Assembly: GCF_041200025.1 (NCBI RefSeq)
Contig: NZ_CP165628.1
Span: 2,108,001-2,172,000, forward strand
Direction: 5' to 3'
Origin: Rouxiella sp. WC2420
GTDB taxonomy: Bacteria > Pseudomonadota > Gammaproteobacteria > Enterobacterales > Enterobacteriaceae
DNA: 64,000 nucleotides
This document shows positions 48,120 through 55,624 of the stretch, piece by piece. The notes beneath the pieces were generated by a model, which saw only the letters and a program-made list of their open reading frames with translations, had not been told where the DNA came from and ran no database searches. Position 1 is the stretch's first letter, and each line of letters begins with the position of its first letter. Made by a program: the position numbers and the translations under genes.

Positions 48120-49363
48120 CACTGGCTTACCTCGTACTGCTGTAACCCAGAATTAACCAAGGCAGTGGGTTGGTTAATTGAAAGGGTGAGTTTTAAATCG
48201 ATAAACTCAACGGGGTTAAGGATTTTGACGGAGATAGTGATACGAATGATGCCGTGTTTAATATCTTCCACGGTCATGGTTTCATTCAGCCCCATTTCCA
48301 GCTTCCAGGCTTGTTCTTCACTGTCGCCAAATAATCCCCCGCTTTTCCATAGCTGACGCAGCCAGTCATTAGCCACGCCTTTATATTTGTACCAGGTCAT
48401 TTCATTATTAGGTTCAAACATCATGAAATTCGCCAGCTCACGCATATTGCGTTCAATAAAGGTCATAAGGCGACGCTGTTGTATATAAAGCATCCCTTTA
48501 GTGGCATCACTTTGTAGCGTGCGGCAGCCCCATATCCGCGTACCAAACCCTGCAAAACTGAGAATGTAATTAAGCCGTGACGTCTTTGAGGCGGGTTCGT
48601 CATCAGTAAAAACATCATCGCCGTAAGACATATCAAACTGTGGGCTGACAATATGTTCAATCTCAAGGTTGGCTGGCGCTTTCCAGATGCCAACATCACG
48701 ATCGGTTTTATACATCACTGCGGCAACGGCGGGCGAAGGGGGTAAAATAGCCCATTCTGAGGGTGTTAATGTTGCGTTGACGGGATAATCACAGACCAAA
48801 TGCGGCCAATAGGCGGCGGCAAAACTGGTATTAACCTTACCCATTGCCGCCTTAAAGGCCTTGCAGGCTGCAATACTGGCCGGGGCGTCAATCAGGCAAA
48901 AAATATCCTTACGCACCGCAACCGCCTCTAATAAATGAGTCCAGAAGGCGGCATAATTTTTACCGGTTTTATCATCATCTTTTACAACGTCAAGCAGCTG
49001 TAGATCAGTTACGGCTAATAAGGTGATTTCAGGCTGTTGTAAAAGGGGGGCCAGAAGTGAGGCATAATCGGTCTGCGACGTCACGTTGATTAGCTCTGCG
49101 GTATAAGGCATTTCATAGACAAAACAGGGTCCGCCACCGTTATCAAAATAAAGTTTTAGCGCATTATTGGTGATGGGTTGCTTGTTAATTAAACTTTTGA
49201 CGAAAACCGATAACGGATCGTAATCCGCGACTAATTGCAGTTTGCTGCTAAATGTAGATGCAGATGCAGATAAATAGATAAATACCGGTACCACCGTCTC
49301 GTTTTCACCGATGGGATGGTTTTCAATATTTTGATTGACAGCGATCGCCGGAATAATAGACAT
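48119..49363 (-). CDS. Contractile sheath protein 2 (Afp3/Afp4-like)
   Basis: 414 aa. Sheath features: PVFIYLSASASTFSSKLQ near the start, YFDNGGGPCFVYEMPY, and the conserved core YLSFAGFGTRIWGCRTLQSDATKGMLYIQQRRLMTFIERNM with GLNETMTVEDIKHG. Compared with sheath 1 it carries more divergent N-terminal sequence. Ribosome binding site AAGGA. It is likely the baseplate-proximal sheath ring. Confidence 0.92.
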   Translation of the reverse strand: MSIIPAIAVNQNIENHPIGENETVVPVFIYLSASASTFSSKLQLVADYDPLSVFVKSLINKQPITNNALKLYFDNGGGPCFVYEMPYTAELINVTSQTDYASLLAPLLQQPEITLLAVTDLQLLDVVKDDDKTGKNYAAFWTHLLEAVAVRKDIFCLIDAPASIAACKAFKAAMGKVNTSFAAAYWPHLVCDYPVNATLTPSEWAILPPSPAVAAVMYKTDRDVGIWKAPANLEIEHIVSPQFDMSYGDDVFTDDEPASKTSRLNYILSFAGFGTRIWGCRTLQSDATKGMLYIQQRRLMTFIERNMRELANFMMFEPNNEMTWYKYKGVANDWLRQLWKSGGLFGDSEEQAWKLEMGLNETMTVEDIKHGIIRITISVKILNPVEFIDLKLTLSINQPTALVNSGLQQYEVSQ

Positions 49364-49470
49364 AAACAGTCCTTAAAATAAACGCCCGGTGAAAATAGCG
49401 GGGATAAACGTATCCCCGCAGTGAGCCATAGAATAAATGCCTGAACAGAAAGCGATACTCGTTACCTGCT

Positions 49471-50622
49471 TTAGCTATTGGCAACAAACTGACTGAACTC
49501 AAGAATAATAAACTCGGCCGGGCGCACGGCGGCGACACCGACTTTTACCACCATTTTACCCTGGTTGATATCTTCCTCACTCATGGTGCTGTTTAAGCCA
49601 ATTTTAACAAAATAGGCCTCTTCGGGTTTGCTGCCAAATAGGCCGCCCTGCTGCCACAGGCTGTGCAGGTAGACGTCAATCGCCGAGCGGATTTTTTCCC
49701 AGGTGATGGGAACATTAGGTTCAAACATAGCAGGCTGCATCGCCGTTTTAATATCTACTTCAATGGCGTTAAACAGTCGACGTACCGGCACATAGCGCCA
49801 GTTAACATCACTACTCAGAGTCCGCGCGCCCCACACCAGCGTATCGCCATTGCGAAACTGGCGAATAACGTTGACGGCGCCAGCTGCATCATTAAGCACA
49901 CCCTGCTGTGCATCGGTGATATTGAACTCAGGGGTCAGGCCGCCAACAATCGCCACGTTGGCCGGGGCTTTCCATACGCCGCGCAGGCTGTCGGTTTTGC
50001 AGTAAACGCCCGCTACGGCGGCAGAAGGCGAGACGTAAGAAACGGTGGGAATACCGTTTTCATCAGGCGGGAGATACTGCGTGGTTTTCAGGCCGGGGTA
50101 GTAAACGGCACCCTGATCTTTTCTTGCATAACCTTGGTATATTAATTTGGGATTGCCTACAAATTTACTGTCCTTATCAACGTTTGGAACTCCATCGTAG
50201 ATGACAAAGATTTTATTCAAACTGCCTTGCCCGACAATTTTTTCAAACGATTCGCTTGGCGTTCCAGCCTGTACCAGCAGGGTCACATCTCCTTTGCCAA
50301 GTATGGCGTTAGCTAAATTGTCTAAATAACTTTTATCACTGCTGTTTTCATCAGGTGCGATATAACAGCGACCGCCGCCGTTATCGAAATAGCTGCGCAT
50401 CGATTTTTCCAGCGCAGTCAGATAGTGCACCGATTTATCCGTGGGATAGAGCTTGATAAAGGATAACCAACTGTCAACAGCGGTAAGTATATGGATGGAA
50501 TCAAGATCTGTAGACTTAAAGAAAATAACCGGTACAGCGGTAGCGCTGCTGCCGACCGACAGAGACAGAGAGGTGTCTTCTTTTACATAAACACCTGGAT
50601 AATTAATAACTAAATCAGACAT
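49471..50622 (-). CDS. Contractile sheath protein 1 (Afp2-like, main sheath)
   Basis: 383 aa. Starts INYPGVYVKEDTSLSLSVGSSATAVPVIFF. YFDNGGGRCYIA, the VWGARTLSSDVNWRYVPVRRLFNAIEVDIKTAMQPAMFEPN core and QQGGLFGSKPEEAYFVKIGLNSTMSEEDINQGKM follow, ending AEFIILEFSQFVANS. It is the expected main sheath subunit, next to the main tube gene. It and the second sheath are the only two sheath genes; Afp encodes three. Confidence 0.93.
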   Translation of the reverse strand: MSDLVINYPGVYVKEDTSLSLSVGSSATAVPVIFFKSTDLDSIHILTAVDSWLSFIKLYPTDKSVHYLTALEKSMRSYFDNGGGRCYIAPDENSSDKSYLDNLANAILGKGDVTLLVQAGTPSESFEKIVGQGSLNKIFVIYDGVPNVDKDSKFVGNPKLIYQGYARKDQGAVYYPGLKTTQYLPPDENGIPTVSYVSPSAAVAGVYCKTDSLRGVWKAPANVAIVGGLTPEFNITDAQQGVLNDAAGAVNVIRQFRNGDTLVWGARTLSSDVNWRYVPVRRLFNAIEVDIKTAMQPAMFEPNVPITWEKIRSAIDVYLHSLWQQGGLFGSKPEEAYFVKIGLNSTMSEEDINQGKMVVKVGVAAVRPAEFIILEFSQFVANS

Positions 50623-50676
50623 TTTAATTCCCTTCTATGTTTAAATCAGAAGCAGGTTTAAAACCCATTCACTGAA

Positions 50677-51126
50677 TTAGTGATATTCAACCGACATACG
50701 ATCGGCACGCAGCGACATTTCTTCAAAGGCTACGTCATTACTCGTGGCGTCAAAGGAAGGGGCAGAGAGTTTAGTGGGGAAGGCGTTAACCACGTTCCAG
50801 GTGATGTACGGTGTATTTCCGCTGGAGTCGGTCAGGGAAATAGAAATATCTTTCTTCTCTACCAGATTTGCCGAGATGCTATTTATCCATTGATAAAGCT
50901 GGGACTGTTTCTGCAGCAGGCCGCGCTTAAGAGTAATATTCATTGATGCTGTTTGACCAGGCATTTGAAATAAGCCACCGGTACCGTCTTTATATTCAAT
51001 AACTTCAACAGACTGTTCAAGACCTGAAACGCTGTTAAATGCCATTTTGTCACCACCGACGGTAACAAGAAAACGATACGCGGTCATTGGGTAAGTGTTT
51101 TTAATTTCTTCAACTTTAGTTGCCAT
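50677..51126 (-). CDS. Main inner-tube protein (Afp1-like, gp19 family)
   Basis: 149 aa. Tube signatures are YPMTAYRFLVTVGGDKMAFNSVSGLEQSVEVIEYKDGTGGLFQMPGQTASMNITLKRGLL and SFDATSNDVAFEEMSLRADRMSVEYH at the C-terminus. It is the first gene of the leftward structural operon. Its ribosome binding site is AAGGAATTA. The promoter should lie between 51127 and the terminator hairpin at 51249. Confidence 0.93.
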   Translation of the reverse strand: MATKVEEIKNTYPMTAYRFLVTVGGDKMAFNSVSGLEQSVEVIEYKDGTGGLFQMPGQTASMNITLKRGLLQKQSQLYQWINSISANLVEKKDISISLTDSSGNTPYITWNVVNAFPTKLSAPSFDATSNDVAFEEMSLRADRMSVEYH

Positions 51127-51248
51127 GATATTAATTCCTTAGAAATGCGTGATTGAAATATTAATAATGCTGCTGCTTGTCTTGATATATCAGCAGTGGC
51201 ACAGTGCAACAACTAATATCTTGTGATTATGTAACGGTAACCGTTTTT

Positions 51249-51272
51249 AAAAAAGGTGGCACAGTGCCACCT
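51249..51272 (-). terminator. Intrinsic terminator after the lysozyme gene
   Basis: On the minus strand AGGTGGCAC pairs perfectly with GTGCCACCT around one base (51254-51272), followed by six T (51254-51249 complement) and more A/T. It separates the fibre/lysozyme operon from the Afp1-16 structural operon. A partial copy (GTGGCACAGTGC) lies nearby at about 51193-51205. Confidence 0.85.
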
Positions 51273-51292
51273 GATAAAACAGAGAGAGAAAT

Positions 51293-51721
51293 TTATTTTT
51301 GTAAAAATAAACTGCGCTCTGCCTGTCTGCGATGGGTTAGCCCAGCGAGCGGCTGGCCACCGGCTTTATTCCATTTACTTATTTCGTCGGCCGCGGCGGA
51401 ATAGTCTGAGATATTAAATTTCTTTAATAGAGTAGATCCACCAAAGGCTTTTATGCCTAAATTAAAAATAAATGAGCACAGTGCATCAAACTGATTTTGC
51501 GTAATTGGCTGTAGCACCAGGGTATGCAGAGCATGTTCCACCGGCTTTAAATCATCCAGTAACATTAACACGGCGGTCGAGCCAGTAATGACGTCGTAAG
51601 GTTCAACGTGCAGCGTGTGACCATAGCCGATAGTCCAGATACCTACGCTGTCCTGATAGGCGTTTAATTTACAGCCCTCAAATTGTTTAATCAGCTCAAC
51701 GCCAGCCGGACTAATATTCAT
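51293..51721 (-). CDS. Phage-type lysozyme / endolysin (GH24)
   Basis: 142 aa. MNISPAGVELIKQFEGCKLNAYQDSVGIWTIGYGHT contains the T4-lysozyme-like catalytic Glu (KQFEG) and the YQD/Y-G-H motif. NQFDALCSFIFNLG and the C-terminal Arg-rich RRQAERSLF follow. No clear signal peptide, so a holin or similar would be needed for export. As last gene of the fibre operon it could supply the muramidase step for particle release, or act during assembly. Confidence 0.93.
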   Translation of the reverse strand: MNISPAGVELIKQFEGCKLNAYQDSVGIWTIGYGHTLHVEPYDVITGSTAVLMLLDDLKPVEHALHTLVLQPITQNQFDALCSFIFNLGIKAFGGSTLLKKFNISDYSAAADEISKWNKAGGQPLAGLTHRRQAERSLFLQK

Positions 51722-51929
51722 TTTTTAAGTTCCTAATTAGGGGCATTTTTTAGAATGCTCGCCCGGAGGGTAATTAATAGTATTATTGTTCTGCATAGTT
51801 AATTTAAGGCGATCACCCTGCAAATAGATAGGTGGAAGCCTTCTCTTGTTTTAATTATTTAGGGAGGAAAACAAATCATTGGCGATATTTAATGATCTTG
51901 GATTCATTAATGTAAATTATTTGCGAAAC

Positions 51930-52658
51930 TTATTTAGTCAAATCAGGGTCTGGAACAACCAAAGGATCAACAGGTGGCGCAATCATCGTCGGGAAGGGCA
52001 AATCCGTTACATTAGGGCCAATGGGCATAATAGGTACGGTTGGCTCATTTGGCGCAATCGGCACGTTGGGCACAGTGGGTACCACAGCCACTACCGGCAG
52101 CGGGGTTTGCACCTGTTTATTAAACTGGTCCTGCGCAATCTCCTGAGAAATCAGCATCGACGAGGTTTTTAATAGCAGCTCAAAGTCACTGCGCCAGGCG
52201 TTGACGTCGCCGTTGTTGTAAATATCGTTAAGCCATGCCAGACACAGTACATTAGAGCCGTCGCGAAACAGTTCGATACCCTGCGAGCGGGCAAAGATTG
52301 AGGCCAGCGCCGCCGAACTGCCGGAGGACAGGGCGGCGCTGCCTTTGTTTTCCCCGTTCGGTGCACCGGCCGACCCGCTGGCGCTGCCGGTGAGCATTGA
52401 CGCCACATTGTCGGCGGCATCAGCGGGCGGTTCAGGGCAAATACGCAAATCGGCATTCGCACCGCTACGCGCATCCGGCACGATAATTATCGACCGCCGC
52501 TCGCTGGTCATGGTCGCCACCGTCGCCCCTTTAGGAGACACCACGCGAAAATCCAGCGGATATTCCGTCGGGCTGCGCCACGGCGGATATACCGAGGCAC
52601 TTCCCAATAGATAGGCGCATATAAAAATGGCGGCAGCTAATAGGGTTATTTTTAGCAT
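51930..52658 (-). CDS. Membrane-anchored protein of unknown function in the fibre operon
   Basis: 242 aa. One N-terminal hydrophobic helix (residues 1-22), then a periplasmic-looking domain with RSIIIVPDAR and LRICPEPPADAADNVA. An Ala/Gly/Ser-rich linker leads to LFRDGSNVLCLAWLN, a pattern seen in a family of small uncharacterised secreted proteins. The C-terminal 60 residues are a Pro/Val-rich repeat-like tail (VVPTVPNVPIAPNEPTVPIM). No clear role; its place between fibre and lysozyme genes suggests envelope interaction. Confidence 0.7.
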   Translation of the reverse strand: MLKITLLAAAIFICAYLLGSASVYPPWRSPTEYPLDFRVVSPKGATVATMTSERRSIIIVPDARSGANADLRICPEPPADAADNVASMLTGSASGSAGAPNGENKGSAALSSGSSAALASIFARSQGIELFRDGSNVLCLAWLNDIYNNGDVNAWRSDFELLLKTSSMLISQEIAQDQFNKQVQTPLPVVAVVPTVPNVPIAPNEPTVPIMPIGPNVTDLPFPTMIAPPVDPLVVPDPDLTK

Positions 52659-52679
52659 TGGGGGCCAATAAATTATTTG

Positions 52680-54851
52680 TTAAGGAAGAATGTCATATTT
52701 TATAGATTCAGACAAATATAAACCAGATTTTGATGCAGCTTGAGAAACTGACAAATAAACCTGAAGATGGGGATTTGAGGCTGATAGTCCTCCAATAGTA
52801 TTGGCATAAATGTGCAATAGATATCTGTCTAGTGTTTTATTAAATTCCAAATCTGTGCTTAGTTGATATACTTTAGGATCATTTGGATAAATAATATTTA
52901 AAGCAACTGTTATATCTCCATCTGGATTGTTTGTGCGAATTGCAAACGTTACATAAGAATCATCATTCGAAACAAATCTAAATGTTAAATCAGTAGTTGG
53001 TATGTCCATAGAAATATCTAAACCATATCTACAGGTTTGCTTGGCGTGTAATTTAGTCTCTTTCTGGACTACATCAATGTATGTCTTCGCTCCATGACCC
53101 TTTATTGTGATGTCTCCTTGGTTAGAAACTTCGACTATGGAAGGATTTGTGGAGGTAAATTCTAGAGGAAGAAGAACATTATTTTCCAAATCTCTTCCCT
53201 TAATTTTATCCACAAGATTTATTTCGTATGTTTTTTTACTTCCTATTCTAAAATCTACATCCGGCGGTGGAGTTAATCCATTGCTTTTTATAGGCTTTAT
53301 CTTCACTGACACCTCTACAGGAGGTGCAGGGTTTTTTACTCGCGTAGAAAGTTCTGTAACTGAGATGGTTATTGGATCAGGTAACCATTTGGTAAAAGTT
53401 AAAATACCTTTTTCAGTATCTAAATTAATTCCTTTTTCTGTTGCATCTTTAATTATTGCATATTTTTTAACACCCCCGTTACCCCCTTTAACATCTAAAG
53501 TGAGTGTGTTATCTTTGGAGATTTCAGATATTATCTTTTCGATAGGCGAATCTATTGCCAAATTAACACTCTTCCTTGTTTCTGCATTATTCGCAGGTTC
53601 AGCCTCAAACGGATAAAACTCAAGTGCTTCAGTGCTTAAATCCCAATAGCCAACGGTGTAAACAAAATCTTTCGTACCAATATAAACCATAATTGCATTG
53701 GCGGTTAGGTATTTACCCTTTGCATCTTTTGTTGCTGTTTGACCTGGACCAGATAGTTTTCCCGCAAAAGCATAAAACCCTGGTGTATGAAAGTTAGATG
53801 ATTTTATACCATAATCGGCATCAAAACTATTATCTGCATAATCAATAATACCGTCTTCACTCCAAAAGCTGGCTAAGGTATCTAAGGTGAAGCGTGTACT
53901 ATCGTAATAAAGCCCATAATCGTTTTCTATGTATGAAAAATTAATCCTTAAGTTATCATTAGTGGGTCTTACTGAAACTTTACTGGAGTCTTTAATATAA
54001 GTTGTTAGTTTTGCTTGAAGCTTATTTTTAGCATTAAAAATGGCCTTTTGGCCAAAATCATTGGCAACATTAACCAGCCGAGTAATAGGGGCATCCCAAT
54101 CTTCAGTTGCACTAAGTGATTCTGTCGTATTACTAGGTACTATTTTCTTATCAATAGCATTTGTAACCGTTTTAACGAGTGCATTGACAAATTTAGATTT
54201 ACTCCCCGCTTTAATGTCATCAATGGCAGCAGGCGTCAGAGTCAGCTCCCCTTGAGCATTAATAGTAAGATTATTATCCCCAGTTGCCAGATTGATTTTC
54301 AAACCTTCAGTGGTTTTTATCAACCCTGATTTGCTTGTAGTGCTAGGTGCTGGGATATTGACATCTAAAACGTTTCCTGTAGTTGTAAGCCCGGAACCAA
54401 TATCTAGTTCAATGCCAAGCTCACCTAGCTTTAATCCTTTACTGACTTTAAGGGTAAGCTGCTTGTCAACAAGCTCTACACCTGGCCAGGGCTTAACCTG
54501 AATAATGTTTCCATTAGTAACTTCTATACCTTGACCGGAAGCAACCTCGATACTTACACCATTTGAATCAACTTTTACACCTGTTCCAGCTTTTACACCT
54601 AGACCCGTATCGGAAATGGTTAAACCTGATTCGTTAACAAGCTTAACCTCTAAGACTTTTTGGCCATTAAAATCCAATCCGCTTAACGGTGTTCGGGAGG
54701 TGCCATTCTCATTCAAGCCTAATGCAGTGTTTGCGGTATTAGCGAGATTAATAAGGTTGGAAAAATCCGTTTCATTAGGAATTAATCCAGTAACGAATTT
54801 GCCTTTTAGTGCTTGTAGTTCTTGTAGTTTGCTTTTGTTATCGCTAGCCAT
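52680..54851 (-). CDS. Long fibre protein with adenovirus-like shaft (Afp13-like)
   Basis: 723 aa. An N-terminal attachment domain (residues 1-60, LKGKFVTGLIPNETDFSNLINLANTANTALGLNENG) is shared with the short protein upstream. A shaft follows (about 75-230) of repeats such as GLTISDTGLGVKAGTGVKVD and LKVSKGLKLGELGIELDIGSGLTT, as in trimeric adenovirus-type shafts. The C-terminal half includes a likely bacterial Ig-like segment (LEFTSTNPSIVEVSNQGDITIKG). It probably recognises the target cell. Ribosome binding site TTAGGAATT. Confidence 0.82.
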   Translation of the reverse strand: MASDNKSKLQELQALKGKFVTGLIPNETDFSNLINLANTANTALGLNENGTSRTPLSGLDFNGQKVLEVKLVNESGLTISDTGLGVKAGTGVKVDSNGVSIEVASGQGIEVTNGNIIQVKPWPGVELVDKQLTLKVSKGLKLGELGIELDIGSGLTTTGNVLDVNIPAPSTTSKSGLIKTTEGLKINLATGDNNLTINAQGELTLTPAAIDDIKAGSKSKFVNALVKTVTNAIDKKIVPSNTTESLSATEDWDAPITRLVNVANDFGQKAIFNAKNKLQAKLTTYIKDSSKVSVRPTNDNLRINFSYIENDYGLYYDSTRFTLDTLASFWSEDGIIDYADNSFDADYGIKSSNFHTPGFYAFAGKLSGPGQTATKDAKGKYLTANAIMVYIGTKDFVYTVGYWDLSTEALEFYPFEAEPANNAETRKSVNLAIDSPIEKIISEISKDNTLTLDVKGGNGGVKKYAIIKDATEKGINLDTEKGILTFTKWLPDPITISVTELSTRVKNPAPPVEVSVKIKPIKSNGLTPPPDVDFRIGSKKTYEINLVDKIKGRDLENNVLLPLEFTSTNPSIVEVSNQGDITIKGHGAKTYIDVVQKETKLHAKQTCRYGLDISMDIPTTDLTFRFVSNDDSYVTFAIRTNNPDGDITVALNIIYPNDPKVYQLSTDLEFNKTLDRYLLHIYANTIGGLSASNPHLQVYLSVSQAASKSGLYLSESIKYDILP

Positions 54852-54951
54852 TTTTTAATTCCTAATAAGCAGGTAAAACTAATAAGTGCAATTGAATAGG
54901 GAGCGTTAGCCATATTCATTCGCTATGATGTTTATATAAGGAAACTATCAC

Positions 54952-55599
54952 TTATATATTATCGATATTGACCGTGAGGAAACCATCTTTGACACATAGT
55001 ACCTCGCTATGCTTAATATTAAGTTCACTTCCGGCAAAGACTAACCCCGATAATGTCGGAGTCAGTTTGATTTCTATGTGGTTGCCGTTGAAGAACAGGC
55101 CACTGCCAATTGTTACCGCGAGCATTTCATCTTTATTTTTGTCAGGCGCAGCATCATTCTTTTTTGCGAATGTGATAGGCGCTACGGCTAATAGCCCGTG
55201 AAAATCTTTAGCAATACCGGAATTAGGCGCTAAATTAAGAGCAAGTTTACCTTTATCGTCTGTGATACCTTGCCCGGTATTCAAAGCAAGCGATTCACCG
55301 GCTTTAAACCCTATGCCGAAGTCAATTTGAAGATCAGACCCAGATTTGTCTGTTCGGTCAATTAGCTTAAGCCCGCCGTTTGGCGATATTTGCAGTGATA
55401 TACGTTGATTCTTGTCGATAGTTAGGCTGGGTGATCTAACGACTGAATCATTTAGCCCCAATCTGGTATTTGCTAGTGCACACACGTTAATTAAACTGTC
55501 GAAGTCATCTTGAGTGGGCACACATAAAGCCTTGAATTTATCTCTTATACTTTCGGATGTCTCAGGCGGCAGCGTCGATGGTGTGGTTTTTATATTCAT
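54952..55599 (-). CDS. Short fibre-shaft protein, paralogue of the long fibre N-terminus
   Basis: 215 aa from ATG 55599; GTG 55608 is possible. The N-terminal DKFKALCVPTQDDFDSLINVCALANTRLGLNDS and shaft repeats (GGLKLIDRTDKSGSDLQIDFGIGFKAGESLALNTGQGI) parallel residues 1-230 of the long fibre, but there is no receptor-binding C-terminal part. It may be a separate short fibre, an attachment base, or a truncated duplicate. No broken frame is visible after it. Confidence 0.75.
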   Translation of the reverse strand: MNIKTTPSTLPPETSESIRDKFKALCVPTQDDFDSLINVCALANTRLGLNDSVVRSPSLTIDKNQRISLQISPNGGLKLIDRTDKSGSDLQIDFGIGFKAGESLALNTGQGITDDKGKLALNLAPNSGIAKDFHGLLAVAPITFAKKNDAAPDKNKDEMLAVTIGSGLFFNGNHIEIKLTPTLSGLVFAGSELNIKHSEVLCVKDGFLTVNIDNI

Positions 55600-55624
55600 A
55601 ATATTCACCTTGGGTTTTGATTGT

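Noticed and set aside
51879-52172. Plus-strand frame preceded by an AGGGAGGAAA sequence
   Set aside because: It begins with TTG far from the ribosome-binding-like sequence and is the antisense of the proline-rich tail of the 242-aa protein; composition (Asn/Arg/His) is typical of a shadow.
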